Positions 14,270 to 24,316 are shown, counted from the stretch's first letter. The stretch is DNA of 64,000 bases from an uncultured Bacteroidales bacterium (GCA_903923925.1 CAIXZF010000097.1:43448-107447); one strand, 5' to 3'. Numbers and translations: made by a program. The notes: generated by a model from the sequence alone, not told the origin.

Positions 14270-15202
14270 CTATTGATAAGATCTGATTTTATTCATAAAA
14301 CCAGCATAAGTAAGACGTTTTATTCCGGAGGTTGAAAAGAGAATATCAAACTTCTCCTCTGAGAGTTGTTCCCAATCTTCTTTGGACATTTCAGCAAAAT
14401 AAGTCTTTGGTTCAAGCCAGTTATTAGGCTGATATTCTATCCCTTTATTGAATGGACAAACATCCTGACAAATATCGCAGCCATAAATAATATCAGTTGC
14501 AAAAAGCAGAATTTCCGCTGGAATTGCGTCTCTGGTTTCAATTGTATGGTAAGAAATACATTTTCTGGCATCTACTTTCCCGCCTTCTGAAATTGCTGAA
14601 GTTGGACAACTCTCGATGCATTTGGTGCAATTTCCACAACTGCCGGAGTATACTTCTTCGTCAGGGATTAAATCAAGATCGCAGATTATTTCGCAAATAA
14701 ATGTAAAAGAGCCAAGTGTCCGGTTAATCAATAGCGAGTTTTTGCCAATCCAGCCCAGCCCGGATAGAGCCGCCCACGATTTTTCTGCTACAGGTGCAGA
14801 ATCTGTAAATACCCTGTATTTGAATGGCCCGAATTTCGCTGAAATTTCTGCTACGAGTTCTTCCATCTTTTGCTTCAGAACAACATGATAGTCGGCTCCG
14901 AGGGCAAAACGTGCGATCTTGTAATTGTTTACCGTTACGAATTCCTGGGAAGGTTTGTACTTATAAAGAAAGGAGATAACTGATTTAGCGCCTTCAACCA
15001 GGATTGTTGGATCCATTCTTTTTTCGGGATCTCTTTCAAGGTATGCCATTGTTGCATGCTTCCCTGCCTGAAGCCATTCGAGGAGCTTTGCAAATGGTTC
15101 TTCCAAAAGTCTGGCTCTGGAAATACCACAGGCAGAAAATCCGATTTCAGTCGCTTTTTCTTTGATAAAACCGGATATTTCCTTTTTTAAAGCTTCAGAC
15201 AT
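14270..15202 (-). CDS. queG: Epoxyqueuosine reductase QueG
   Basis: 310 residues. Two 4Fe-4S clusters are visible: CGNCTKCIESCP (about 190-201) and CDICQDVCPFN (about 240-250). The N-terminal cobalamin-binding region contains SACGISRA and RVFTDSAPVAEKSWAALSGLGWIGKNSLLI. The enzyme makes the last step of queuosine formation in tRNA using B12. It is 12 bp after ruvB on the same strand and likely cotranscribed with it. Confidence 0.95.
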   Translation of the reverse strand: MSEALKKEISGFIKEKATEIGFSACGISRARLLEEPFAKLLEWLQAGKHATMAYLERDPEKRMDPTILVEGAKSVISFLYKYKPSQEFVTVNNYKIARFALGADYHVVLKQKMEELVAEISAKFGPFKYRVFTDSAPVAEKSWAALSGLGWIGKNSLLINRTLGSFTFICEIICDLDLIPDEEVYSGSCGNCTKCIESCPTSAISEGGKVDARKCISYHTIETRDAIPAEILLFATDIIYGCDICQDVCPFNKGIEYQPNNWLEPKTYFAEMSKEDWEQLSEEKFDILFSTSGIKRLTYAGFMNKIRSYQ

Positions 15203-15214
15203 AAAAATGGGTAC

Positions 15215-16246
15215 TTACTCAAACAGCTTTTTTTGAGGTCCGCTCATTGGCCATTTATTCAAATGTTTATAAGCAAGCTCTGTAACTTCCCTCCCTCTGG
15301 GAGTTCGGGTAAGGTAACCTTCCTGTATCAGGAAAGGCTCGTAAACTTCTTCTATGGTGCCTGCATCTTCGCCAACAGCTGTTGAAATTGTTCCAAGTCC
15401 AACAGGACCGCCTTTGAATTTGTCGATAATAGTTGAAAGGATTTTGTTGTCCATTTCATCCAACCCGTTAATATCAACATTCAGTGCCGACAATCCAAAT
15501 TGAGCAATGGCAAGGTTGATCGTCCCGTCGCCTTTTATTTGGGCAAAATCCCTGACTCTGCGCAACAAAAGGTTTGCAATACGAGGGGTTCCCCTGCTCC
15601 TTCTGGCAATTTCCATTGCAGCTTCTTTGTCGATAGGAACATTTAATATTGAAGCAGATCTCACAAGAATTTTCTCAAGGATATCAGCTGTATAATAGGA
15701 CAGGCGGAGGTTAATTCCGAAGCGGGAACGTAATGGGGCAGTTAGCAATCCGGAGCGGGTTGTGGCACCAACAAGTGTAAACGGATTAAGTTTTATCTGT
15801 ATGCTCCTGGCATTAGGCCCGGATTCAATCATAATATCAATCCTGTAATCTTCCATGGCAGAATAAAGATATTCTTCCACTACAGGTGATAAACGGTGTA
15901 TTTCGTCAATAAACAACACGTCATTTGGCTCCAGATTGGTGAGTAATCCTGCCAGTTCTCCAGGTTTGTCGATTACCGGTCCCGAAGTTACTTTAACGTT
16001 TACCTCGAGTTCATTCGCAATGATATATGAAAGTGTAGTTTTTCCAAGCCCGGGAGGTCCATGCAGAAGCACATGGTCAAGAGCTTCACCTCTTTGCCTT
16101 GCAGCCTGAACAAAGATTTTCAGATTATCTATGATCTTTTCCTGTCCATAAAACTCAGTGAAATCATTGGGCCTGAGTACTTTCTCAATTTCTTTTTCGG
16201 CAGGAGAGAGCTTATCTGCTTCAGGATCCAGGTTTGTATTTAACAT
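15215..16246 (-). CDS. ruvB: Holliday junction branch-migration ATPase RuvB
   Basis: 343 residues, standard length. Walker [12 protein letters not shown] (about 65-75), Walker [10 protein letters not shown] (about 115-123), sensor [18 protein letters not shown], and the C-terminal winged helix with [16 protein letters not shown]. It works with RuvA and RuvC on recombination intermediates; neither gene is adjacent. It starts divergently from the stress-protein gene at 16398, leaving a 151-bp shared promoter region in which I see no convincing operator. Confidence 0.97.
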   Translation of the reverse strand: MLNTNLDPEADKLSPAEKEIEKVLRPNDFTEFYGQEKIIDNLKIFVQAARQRGEALDHVLLHGPPGLGKTTLSYIIANELEVNVKVTSGPVIDKPGELAGLLTNLEPNDVLFIDEIHRLSPVVEEYLYSAMEDYRIDIMIESGPNARSIQIKLNPFTLVGATTRSGLLTAPLRSRFGINLRLSYYTADILEKILVRSASILNVPIDKEAAMEIARRSRGTPRIANLLLRRVRDFAQIKGDGTINLAIAQFGLSALNVDINGLDEMDNKILSTIIDKFKGGPVGLGTISTAVGEDAGTIEEVYEPFLIQEGYLTRTPRGREVTELAYKHLNKWPMSGPQKKLFE

Positions 16247-16397
16247 TCTAAATAAATTCCTTTAATAAGTAAGCAACTTTTTAAATATTTGAACTGTCTT
16301 TTCATCAGCAACTATGGTAAGTTAAGGCAAAAATAAGCGTAAAACTCATGCAATAATCTTGTAAAATTATCCTATTTTAGCCAACAAATATACTACC

Positions 16398-17246
16398 ATG
16401 AAAAAGATCATCACAGCCATCGACTTTTCAAGATGCTCGATACATGCACTCGAATACTCCATTAACCTCGCCAATACTGTTGAAGCTGATATAGTTATGG
16501 TCTGGGTTGATGCTTCAGAATCAGACTCTGAAATGGCAATTGTAAGCAGAGAACATCGTCATGAAACAAAACTTCAGTTCGAAGAACTTATCGAAAAATA
16601 TGCTCCTGAACTGAAGACTGGGCAACTCAGCTATAAAATCCGCAAGGGCAAAGTATATCAGGAAATTTCAAATCAGGCAAAATACGATGATGCCATTTTG
16701 ATTATCACGGGATCTCATGGTGTGTCGGGCTTCGAAAAATTCTGGATCGGCAGCAATGCATTCAGGATCGTTAGTTATTCGCCATGTCCTGTTCTTACAG
16801 TCCGTCTGGCATTCGATTTTAAACCTCAGATTAAAACAATTGTTGTACCTATCGACAGTACAGGCGATACCCGTCAAAAGGTTCCTTATATCGTTAGATT
16901 GGCCAAGTTTTTCGATAGTGAAATTCATATTCTTGCAATTTATTCTACTTCAATTCAGGCTATCCAGAAGAAAGTTGATATTTATGTTGAGCAAACTGCG
17001 AGATTTATACACGAGCATGGAGTAAAGTTCAAAGCTGAAGTTATCCAGGCCGACAATATAACCAATGCGATAATTACATATTCAGAAAATGTTGATGCCG
17101 ATCTGATCAGCATCATGACAGAGCAAGAATCATCTGCAGCTAATTTCCTATTAGGACCTTATGCCCAGCAGATGGTAAATAATTCACCAATTCCAATACT
17201 GGCAAGCCAGGCGAAAGAATTTCAGAAGATAAGGGCTGAATTTTAA
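16398..17246 (+). CDS. Tandem-domain universal stress protein (UspA family), first copy
   Basis: 282 residues made of two Usp folds (about 1-140 and 148-275). The first domain ends in ITGSHGVSGFEKFWIGSNAFRIVSYSPCPVLTV, the G-x2-G-x9-G-(S/T) ATP-binding signature, so nucleotide binding is likely. The second domain has IVVPIDSTGDTRQK and MTEQESSAANFLLGPYAQQMVNNSPIPIL, which keeps part of this pattern. It is a clear paralogue of the gene at 17761 (same length, same motif layout), with a SPOR-like secreted protein between them. Usp proteins are cytosolic and induced by stress or starvation; the exact role is unknown. Confidence 0.9.
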   Translation: MKKIITAIDFSRCSIHALEYSINLANTVEADIVMVWVDASESDSEMAIVSREHRHETKLQFEELIEKYAPELKTGQLSYKIRKGKVYQEISNQAKYDDAILIITGSHGVSGFEKFWIGSNAFRIVSYSPCPVLTVRLAFDFKPQIKTIVVPIDSTGDTRQKVPYIVRLAKFFDSEIHILAIYSTSIQAIQKKVDIYVEQTARFIHEHGVKFKAEVIQADNITNAIITYSENVDADLISIMTEQESSAANFLLGPYAQQMVNNSPIPILASQAKEFQKIRAEF

Positions 17247-17256
17247 TAAGGTTTAT

Positions 17257-17712
17257 ATGACAAAGCAGGCTGCACGATTATTTCTGTTTGTTGTATTACT
17301 TTCAGGCCTGCTGCATTCCCTGAACGCTCAAAACAATGTCTCCCAGGGGAAATTGGAAATTATACAGGATTCCAGGATGAATTTACTTCTCGAAAAGCAC
17401 ATACAACTGAATGCTGTTATACCAGGTGTTATGGATGGATATCGTATCCAGATTTTTTTTGATTCAGGTAATGAATCAAAAAAAAGGGCAGTCGACATCC
17501 GGGTCGATTTTCTCAATCGTTTTCCGGGTATTCCTGCATATCTTTCGTTTCAGGAGCCCTTCTTTAAAATACGTACGGGCGATTTCCGTTCAAAACTGGA
17601 GGCAGATGGTTTCCTTCAGAAAATCCTTCCGGTTTTTCCAAATGCATACATTGTACGCGACAGAATTAACTTCCCGCGCATCGAAGTTCCGGAAATCATC
17701 ATGAACCATTGA
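17257..17712 (+). CDS. Secreted SPOR-like domain protein
   Basis: 151 residues with a signal peptide (about 1-24, ending SLNAQ). The mature part has the SPOR-like pattern GYRIQIFFDSGNESKKRAVDIRVDFLNRFPG followed by PFFKIRTGDFRSKLEADGFLQKILPVFPNAYIVRD, i.e. the beta-alpha-beta repeat ending in 'F..A.IV'. SPOR domains bind denuded peptidoglycan strands, so an envelope role is likely. It starts 10 bp after the first Usp gene and ends 48 bp before the second. The domain is inferred from pattern only. Confidence 0.75.
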   Translation: MTKQAARLFLFVVLLSGLLHSLNAQNNVSQGKLEIIQDSRMNLLLEKHIQLNAVIPGVMDGYRIQIFFDSGNESKKRAVDIRVDFLNRFPGIPAYLSFQEPFFKIRTGDFRSKLEADGFLQKILPVFPNAYIVRDRINFPRIEVPEIIMNH

Positions 17713-17760
17713 TTTTAGCATTTTCTTGTACTATATTTACCACTGCAAACACGATTCATT

Positions 17761-18609
17761 ATGAGACCTATTGTTGTTGGAATTGATTTCTCAGATTGCT
17801 CAGTTAATGCTCTTGAGCATGCAATTTCTATCGCACAGAAAGCCCAGCTTGACATTGTGCTGGTGTGGGCAAAAAAACCGGAAGATGCAGAACCTGAATT
17901 TCTTAAAACAGGTAAAAATGCCTTAGTTCTTGTAGAGGAACAAATTGGTAAACTGATTGAAAAATATCAGCCAATGTTGCCGGATAGCACCATTACATAC
18001 CATATACGTAAAGGCAAACCTGCAAAAGAGGTTGTTGCTGAAGCTGCTGAGCAGAATGCATTTATGATTGTGGTAGGTACTCATGGATCCTCTGGCTTCG
18101 AGGAAATGTGGATTGGAAGCAATGCAAACAAAATTGTCTCAAACTCTCCTTGTCCTATTATTACAATTAGGGGAGGAGTAAGCATTGGAAGAGAATTGGC
18201 CCATATCGTCCTTCCAATCGATTGTACTATTGAGACCAGGCAGAAAGTGCCGTTTACTGCGGTAATGGCTAAGCTCTTTAATGCTGAAATTCACGTTGTA
18301 CTTATACTTACATCAAAAGTAAGCACCATCAGAAGACAAGTTGAAGAATATGCCGAACAGGCAATTAAATATTTCCACGAGAATAAAATCAAGTACAGAG
18401 TGGAGTATCTGCAAACCAAAAATGTAGTGGATGATGTTATAGCATATGCAACTAAAGTTGATGCTAATCTCATTTCAATAATGACAGAAATGGAGAAATC
18501 TGCAAGCAATCTCTGGTTGGGAAGCTATGCTCAACAATTCGTTAATCATTCACCATTTCCCGTTTTAACCGTTCATGCCAAACAAATGATGGTAGCACAG
18601 ACTGTCTGA
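17761..18609 (+). CDS. Tandem-domain universal stress protein (UspA family), second copy
   Basis: 282 residues, same two-domain build and length as the gene at 16398. Domain 1 contains VVGTHGSSGFEEMWIGSNANKIVSNSPCPIITI with the ATP-binding glycine pattern. Domain 2 contains IVLPIDCTIETRQKVPF and MTEMEKSASNLWLGSYAQQFVNHSPFPVLTV. The near-identical domain-2 features in the two copies show a gene duplication around the SPOR-like gene. It may have its own promoter: the gap before it carries TATATTTA, close to the Bacteroidota TAnnTTTG box. It ends 3 bp from the convergent dnaX. Confidence 0.9.
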   Translation: MRPIVVGIDFSDCSVNALEHAISIAQKAQLDIVLVWAKKPEDAEPEFLKTGKNALVLVEEQIGKLIEKYQPMLPDSTITYHIRKGKPAKEVVAEAAEQNAFMIVVGTHGSSGFEEMWIGSNANKIVSNSPCPIITIRGGVSIGRELAHIVLPIDCTIETRQKVPFTAVMAKLFNAEIHVVLILTSKVSTIRRQVEEYAEQAIKYFHENKIKYRVEYLQTKNVVDDVIAYATKVDANLISIMTEMEKSASNLWLGSYAQQFVNHSPFPVLTVHAKQMMVAQTV

Positions 18610-18612
18610 AAA

Positions 18613-20337
18613 TCAGAAGTCTATCTCCAGGTCAAATTCGTCTTTAAGCTTTATTATGGCTGGGTTTATCTCAGCCATTTTTTTAAACTTATCCAAAGGT
18701 GTGTAAGGCTTATTGTCTTTTTGTGAAATAATAACCTGAGGAGTAAAGTCAAGCTCGAAGTTGTTCAGTTTATTTCTCAGGAATGAAAGAAGTTCATTTT
18801 TCTTTAGGAGTAATTCATCCTCCTGAAGTTTATTGTCAACATCAAGAATGAGCATGTTGCCATCCTGCAAATAAGGTTTCCGCTTAGTAAGCGTGATGTA
18901 GTAATTTGTTGAAGCAGATCCTTTAAGGTCGATATAAGTTTTCCATGCAGTCAGCAATTGTTCATTACTGAAACTATCTGATGGTTTATTTTTAGGAGTT
19001 GTTTCTTCATCCTGGATATCGGTTTCTTCCTTCTTTTGTTCAGTGGTCAGATCTTTGATTGATAAACTCCCTTTGCCCATAGTAACCGGCACACTGGTTT
19101 TTATATCTGACGCAGGTTTAGGAGGAATACTTTCGATAGCTTTATCAAGTATTATTGAAGGTTTTGGTGGACTGACCTTTACAGCTTGAACCTCGCTGAT
19201 TTCAGGAACTGATTTTTTTTTCTGAATTGTTGTGGTTTCTGCCTGATTCGACATTCCACATAACAGTAGTACAAGGATTTCCAGATGCAGGCGTTTGTTG
19301 TTCGCAATCCTATAGTTTAAGTCATATTGATTGTTGATCTCTAGTGCCTTAAGTAAAAAGCCCGGTTGACAAGCCTGGGATTGTTTCAGATAGCGACTGC
19401 GAATCATGTCTCCTGCATCAAGCAGCCTTACAGTAGAAGCATCTTTGCACATGAGCAAATTTCTGAGATGGCTCCCAAATCCACCCATAAAATGCTGTCC
19501 GTCAAAACCACGGTCAAGTATGTCATCAATTATTAGAATCGTTTCAGGGAAATTGCCGTTCAGAATTCCATCAGTAAGCCTGAAATAATAATCAAAATCC
19601 AATACATTCAGGTTCTCTATAACTTTATCATAGGTAACTTCCTTGCCTGAAAAACTCACAATCTGGTCGAAAATAGAAAGGGCATCACGCATAGAACCGT
19701 CTGCCTTCTGGGCGATAATATGCAATGAATCTTCATCTACCGTTACCTGTTGTGATCCTGCAACATATTTAAGATGAGAAACAATGCTATCGATTGTAAT
19801 TCGTTTAAAATCAAAAATCTGGCAACGCGAAAGGATAGTAGGGATAATTTTATGCTTCTCAGTTGTAGCCAGAATGAACTTCGCATAAGCCGGAGGTTCT
19901 TCCAGCGTTTTTAGAAAAGCATTGAACGCAGAAGCCGATAACATGTGAACTTCATCGATGATATATACCTTGTACTTCCCTGTCTGAGGTGGTATCCTTA
20001 CCTGGTCGACAAGGTTCCTGATATCTTCAACACTATTGTTCGAAGCTGCATCCAGCTCGTAAATATTAAAAGATGCAGAAGTGTTGAAATTTTTGCAGGA
20101 TTCGCAGGTGTTACAGGGCTCAATACTCTCTGTTACATTCAGACAGTTTATCGTTTTTGCAAGAATTCTGGCGCAGGTTGTTTTCCCGACACCTCTGGGC
20201 CCACAAAACAAAAATGCCTGTGCCAGCTGATTTTGCCGTATTGCATTTTTTAAAGTTGTTGTAATAGAAGGTTGCCCCACAACAGTATCAAATGTGGCGG
20301 GCCTGTATTTTCTGGCCGATACAATAAAATTCTCCAT
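18613..20337 (-). CDS. dnaX: DNA polymerase III subunit gamma/tau
   Basis: 574 residues. Clamp-loader AAA+ ATPase: KYRPATFDTVVGQ at the N-terminus, Walker A GPRGVGKTTCARIL (about 45-58), zinc module with CLNVTESIEPCNTCESC, Walker B IIDEVHML, sensor ATTEKHKIIPTILSRC. The clamp-loader collar follows to about residue 350. A long low-complexity linker rich in Lys, Pro and Thr (about 365-470) precedes a C-terminal tail domain, so this is tau-like. No programmed frameshift signal that would make a shorter gamma form was noticed. Confidence 0.95.
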   Translation of the reverse strand: MENFIVSARKYRPATFDTVVGQPSITTTLKNAIRQNQLAQAFLFCGPRGVGKTTCARILAKTINCLNVTESIEPCNTCESCKNFNTSASFNIYELDAASNNSVEDIRNLVDQVRIPPQTGKYKVYIIDEVHMLSASAFNAFLKTLEEPPAYAKFILATTEKHKIIPTILSRCQIFDFKRITIDSIVSHLKYVAGSQQVTVDEDSLHIIAQKADGSMRDALSIFDQIVSFSGKEVTYDKVIENLNVLDFDYYFRLTDGILNGNFPETILIIDDILDRGFDGQHFMGGFGSHLRNLLMCKDASTVRLLDAGDMIRSRYLKQSQACQPGFLLKALEINNQYDLNYRIANNKRLHLEILVLLLCGMSNQAETTTIQKKKSVPEISEVQAVKVSPPKPSIILDKAIESIPPKPASDIKTSVPVTMGKGSLSIKDLTTEQKKEETDIQDEETTPKNKPSDSFSNEQLLTAWKTYIDLKGSASTNYYITLTKRKPYLQDGNMLILDVDNKLQEDELLLKKNELLSFLRNKLNNFELDFTPQVIISQKDNKPYTPLDKFKKMAEINPAIIKLKDEFDLEIDF

Positions 20338-20356
20338 CCTTTCCTATGCCTCTTTA

Positions 20357-22411
20357 TCAGATTTTAAACAAGGAGTCGTCCACCTTGGTGTTAATTTCAA
20401 TAGATTCTACAGTAAGTTTCATCGCCTGTCCTCCCATGTCCTGCTGAATTGTGTAAGGATATTTGAAGCCGTTAACTTCCTTGTAATCCATAAAATCAGT
20501 TTGCCCGTCGGGAGTCACTTTTTTAACTTTCAGGGAGCTTAAAACATCGTAATATTCAGTTTCTATATTGCCACCTGGATAGGTCAATTCAATAGCATAG
20601 GCTTCTTTACCATTCAGATCTTCGATTCCTTTGAGTTCAGTCTTAATGCCTTCTTTGCCATAGTTCTGTTCTATATTCATAATGGCCTGGTACTTCATAT
20701 CTTCCAGTTCCTTGCCTTTTAATTCCTGATTCCCCATTTGAGAAACCATTGCACCTTTAGTTCCATCAAAAATTTGTTTTGAAAAAGACATTCCGCCTGA
20801 ACCAATATCAATCATCATCTTATTCGGAGCTTTCTGAACTTGCTTAATCGTGATATTCATACCCTGCATACTGGTGCTCATCGTGATTGTCATGTCTGCT
20901 AATTTTTCCAGATTTTTTCTTCCGCCAATTGCGTTAAGATAATTCTCGATGACACTAGCTGCAGTTACACCGGTAGGAGCTGGTTTCTGTTTCTTCACCG
21001 GATTGAACAGATTTCCATCAAAATCATAATATTCAACAGTGTTGGCTTTGCTGAAACGGGCAAGAGGCTTTGCCACATCTGCAGCCTTTCCAACAACTAC
21101 CAGGTATGAATTCTCAGGCAAAATGTACTTTTTAGCTACTTCTTGAACGTCTTCGGCAGTCACAGCTGTAATTTGCTGCATATAATTCTGATAATAATCT
21201 TTCGGAAGTTTATACCGCTCAATATTCAGTGCGAAATTAGCAACTGTTTGCGGGTTTTCGAGCGAGAGCGCAAAGGTTCCGGCTGCATAGTTTTTTACAA
21301 GAGTAAGCTCATCTGCTGGTACTTTTTCTTCGCGCATTCGCTTCATTTCGTAAAGGATCTCGTGTGTTGCTGAATCTGTTGCACTATTCCGTACCTCAGC
21401 ACTGGCCATAAAACTTCCAATTAATCTGTCAGGATTCAGTTTTGAATAAGAACCGTAGGTATACCCATGTTTCTCGCGGAGATTGTTGAACAGCCTGAAA
21501 GTTCCTCCACCAAGGATTGTATTTGTAACTTTTGCTTTAATAAAATCGGCATCACCAACTTTCAGCGATACAGGATAACAAATTTTAACAAGCGATTGAA
21601 CAGAAGCAGGTCTGTCGAAGAAAGCTACTTTAGTTGTTGAAGGTATTGTAGGTACAGGATAGTTGAATTTGGGTATTTCTGATTTTTGCCAATCTGAAAA
21701 ATATTTGGTAATCAGTGTTTTAGCTTCAGCAAAATTAATGTCTCCAACAATAGCCATATAGCTAATATTGGGCCTGATATAGTTTTTGTAGAAGTCCTTG
21801 CACATTTCAAGGTTAACACTTTCTATACTCTTCTCCGTTATTGAGCCTCCATAAGGATGCTGTTTCCCAAACATTAACGATCTGGCAATACGATCAGAAA
21901 TAGTCTCTGGTTCCTTTTTAGATGCTGCTAATCCTGACGTACTTTGTTTTTTTAATTTATCAAGTTCTGTCTGGTTAAAAACGGCATTAATAAGGGCATC
22001 CGACATAATTTCCAGAAGTTTTTCATTGTTTTTCTTCAGGCAGGAGGCACTTAGCCCTGATGCGCCAAAATTCAAACTGGCGCCAATAAAGTCGATCTCG
22101 TCGTTTATCTGATCCTTTGTACGTGTGGCAGTTCCTTTGCCAATTAATCCACCTGCCAGGTCGACAAAACCCTGGTTATCACCTTCAACTATTGGATCAT
22201 ATTCATATACCATCGTGTAATCAACCTTAGGTAATCTGTGGTTCTCAACAACAATAACCTTAAGGCCGTTGGGAAGCTCAAACATCTGATAAGCTCCAAC
22301 AACTACTTTTGGGGCAGCAGCTGGTTTTGGCGACTTTGTACGGTCAACTTGTGCTGAAAGATTTAAAATACCTGCAATAAATAATATCGTAACAAATAGT
22401 GTCTTCTTCAT
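20357..22411 (-). CDS. M16 peptidase-like subunit lacking the zinc motif, with C-terminal extra domain
   Basis: 684 residues, signal peptide about 1-20 (ILNLSAQ). Residues 40-445 form the two M16 halves, but where active members have H-x-x-E-H this one reads VDLAGGLIGKGTATRTKDQ, so it cannot bind zinc in the usual way. The Arg/Tyr-type region of the second half (EKHGYTYGSYSKL) is kept. The last ~220 residues (about 460-684) form a beta-rich LolA/outer-membrane-lipoprotein-like domain starting ASVIENYLNAIGGRKNLEKL. It begins 1 bp after the active M16 gene's stop, so the two likely form a heterodimer in the periplasm, one catalytic and one structural subunit. Confidence 0.85.
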   Translation of the reverse strand: MKKTLFVTILFIAGILNLSAQVDRTKSPKPAAAPKVVVGAYQMFELPNGLKVIVVENHRLPKVDYTMVYEYDPIVEGDNQGFVDLAGGLIGKGTATRTKDQINDEIDFIGASLNFGASGLSASCLKKNNEKLLEIMSDALINAVFNQTELDKLKKQSTSGLAASKKEPETISDRIARSLMFGKQHPYGGSITEKSIESVNLEMCKDFYKNYIRPNISYMAIVGDINFAEAKTLITKYFSDWQKSEIPKFNYPVPTIPSTTKVAFFDRPASVQSLVKICYPVSLKVGDADFIKAKVTNTILGGGTFRLFNNLREKHGYTYGSYSKLNPDRLIGSFMASAEVRNSATDSATHEILYEMKRMREEKVPADELTLVKNYAAGTFALSLENPQTVANFALNIERYKLPKDYYQNYMQQITAVTAEDVQEVAKKYILPENSYLVVVGKAADVAKPLARFSKANTVEYYDFDGNLFNPVKKQKPAPTGVTAASVIENYLNAIGGRKNLEKLADMTITMSTSMQGMNITIKQVQKAPNKMMIDIGSGGMSFSKQIFDGTKGAMVSQMGNQELKGKELEDMKYQAIMNIEQNYGKEGIKTELKGIEDLNGKEAYAIELTYPGGNIETEYYDVLSSLKVKKVTPDGQTDFMDYKEVNGFKYPYTIQQDMGGQAMKLTVESIEINTKVDDSLFKI

Positions 22412-22412
22412 T

Positions 22413-23753
22413 TTACTTGCCCTCCGTCTTTTCTTGTTTTGGTAAATAATACAAAACCACCCTGTTTTCTTTCTTGAGATACTGCTGAGCTACGCGTTTT
22501 ATATCTTCTTTTGTAACCTTCATATATCTGTCGATTTCGGTATTTACGAGATTTGCGTCCCCAAAATAAACATGATAGTTAGAAAGATTTTCGGCAATTC
22601 CTGCCATTGTTGAATTCTGTGAAACAAATTCACTTTCGCTCTGATTTTTTAGTTTCTGAAGGTCATGGTCTGATACAAGTTCATTTTTAACCTTCTCGAT
22701 TTCTGTGTCAATTGCTTTGTCGAGATCTTCTGCTGTAACTCCCATGTTGGCAATGCCAAAAACAATGAAAAGGCCTGCATCTTCCAACGCAAATGGGAAG
22801 CTGCCAACGTATAGTGCTTTTTGTTGCTGGTCAACAATTGATTTAATTAACCTTGAGCTTTCTCCGTTTGAAAGTAAAGTTGTAAGCATTTGCAATGCAT
22901 ACGAATCAGGTGTCCCATTTGCTGGCATATGATACGCCTGAATCACTGCGGGTAACTGAATGTTATCCAGAACAATATCTCTGACCTCAGCAGTTTGAGC
23001 GGGTTCTTTAATGGTTGGCCTCTGAATTTTTGATTTTCCTTTTGGGATTCCTGCAAAATATTTTTCTACCAGTTTCTTGGTTTCTGAAATATTAATATCG
23101 CCTGCAATTGATAAGGTTGCGTTATCAGGAACATAGAATTTTGCATGAAAATCCATAAACTCTGTAAGTTTTGCCTGATCGATATACTGAGCTGATCCAA
23201 TTGGCGTCCATTGGTATGGATGAACCTTGAATGCATGTTTAAATGTTTCTTCTATTATTGAGCCATAAGGCTGGTTATCATATCGAAGGCTACGTTCTTC
23301 TTTCACAACTTTTCGCTGAGTTTCAACACCAGTACTGTCGATTCTAAGGTGCAGCAAACGTTCAGATTCCAGCCACAATCCAAGTTCCAGCTGGTTAGAA
23401 GGGAAAAGTTCATAGTAGAAAGTACGGTCCTGTGTAGTATTTGCATTATTAACGCCACCGGCACTCTGTACATATTTGTCAAATTCGCCGCGGGGGATGT
23501 TATCAGAACCTTCGAACATGAGGTGTTCAAAAAAGTGAGCAAATCCGGTACGATCGGAAGATTCATTTTTTGAACCGACATGGTAGAGGATAGTAACTGC
23601 AACTACGGGAACAGAACTATTTTGATGCAAAATAACGTGTAACCCGTTCGGAAGGTCATATTCCACGAAATTTATCTTGTTTCCCTGAGCCATCAAAATG
23701 CCTGCAGGCAGAAGCAAGAAGATCAGGAATAGTAAATGAATTCTCTTGATCAT
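22413..23753 (-). CDS. M16 zinc peptidase, catalytic subunit, periplasmic
   Basis: 446 residues, signal peptide about 1-22 (ILMAQG). The inverted zinc motif HFFEH lies at about 68-72, within GFAHFFEHLMFEGSDN. The downstream Glu ligand is expected near KVVKEERSLRYDNQP, which matches the family. M16 enzymes degrade short peptides in a clam-shell chamber. It is the first gene of a pair with the zinc-less partner just downstream. It is divergent from the rpsF operon; the 203-bp gap contains a 14-bp perfect palindrome at 23803-23816. Confidence 0.92.
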   Translation of the reverse strand: MIKRIHLLFLIFLLLPAGILMAQGNKINFVEYDLPNGLHVILHQNSSVPVVAVTILYHVGSKNESSDRTGFAHFFEHLMFEGSDNIPRGEFDKYVQSAGGVNNANTTQDRTFYYELFPSNQLELGLWLESERLLHLRIDSTGVETQRKVVKEERSLRYDNQPYGSIIEETFKHAFKVHPYQWTPIGSAQYIDQAKLTEFMDFHAKFYVPDNATLSIAGDINISETKKLVEKYFAGIPKGKSKIQRPTIKEPAQTAEVRDIVLDNIQLPAVIQAYHMPANGTPDSYALQMLTTLLSNGESSRLIKSIVDQQQKALYVGSFPFALEDAGLFIVFGIANMGVTAEDLDKAIDTEIEKVKNELVSDHDLQKLKNQSESEFVSQNSTMAGIAENLSNYHVYFGDANLVNTEIDRYMKVTKEDIKRVAQQYLKKENRVVLYYLPKQEKTEGK

Positions 23754-23867
23754 TGTGATTGAAATTAAGTAGTGATAAGAATATCAATTAGTTACAATAT
23801 AATGTGTGCGCACACACGCAATACATCCTATAAAAAAGCAAAGGTAAGAGGAAATAAACAACCCGAC

Positions 23868-23901
23868 TTTGATTTGAAACGAAATATTTTTTTTATCTTT
23901 G
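23868..23901 (+). promoter_or_regulatory. Promoter of the rpsF-rpsR-rplI operon (Bacteroidota type)
   Basis: A TATCTTTG box (23894-23901) matches the TAnnTTTG -7 element, with TTTG (23868-23871) upstream as a -33 candidate. It is 55 bp before the rpsF ATG. Confidence 0.6.
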
Positions 23902-23956
23902 CACTCCCTTTTTGGGAAGTAAATAATTAACTTATTAAAAATCAAAGCTTAGCATT

Positions 23957-24316
23957 ATGTTAAACCGTTATGAGACCGTTTTCATTATGACTCCCGTTTT
24001 GTCTGAAGACCAGATGAAGGAAGCGGTTCAAAAGTACCTGAAGCTGCTTACAGACAAAGGAGCAGAGATCATTCAAGAGGATAACTGGGGTTTGAAAAAG
24101 CTCGCCTATCCGATTCAGAAAAAAACTACCGGCTTTTATTACCTGATTGAATTCAGGGGCGAAGGCGCCATAATTCAGGACCTGGAAGTCGCCTTCAAAC
24201 GCGATGAGAGGATTATTCGTTTCCTCACCCTGGCACTTGATAAACATGCTGCTGCCTACAGTGATAAAAAACGTGCAAACAAAGCCGGTAAGGCTGAATC
24301 AAAAGTCGAAGCTTAA
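23957..24316 (+). CDS. rpsF: 30S ribosomal protein S6
   Basis: 119 residues. N-terminal [19 protein letters not shown] and central [26 protein letters not shown] are the S6 pattern. A Lys/Ala-rich tail ([18 protein letters not shown]) extends past the core. S6 binds 16S rRNA together with S18. It opens the conserved rpsF-rpsR-rplI operon. Confidence 0.97.
   Translation: MLNRYETVFIMTPVLSEDQMKEAVQKYLKLLTDKGAEIIQEDNWGLKKLAYPIQKKTTGFYYLIEFRGEGAIIQDLEVAFKRDERIIRFLTLALDKHAAAYSDKKRANKAGKAESKVEA

Noticed and set aside
19200..19260. Search for a dnaX programmed frameshift signal
   Set aside because: A T-rich run near 19210 (A-rich on the coding strand) lies in the linker, but no clear slippery heptamer with a following hairpin was found.
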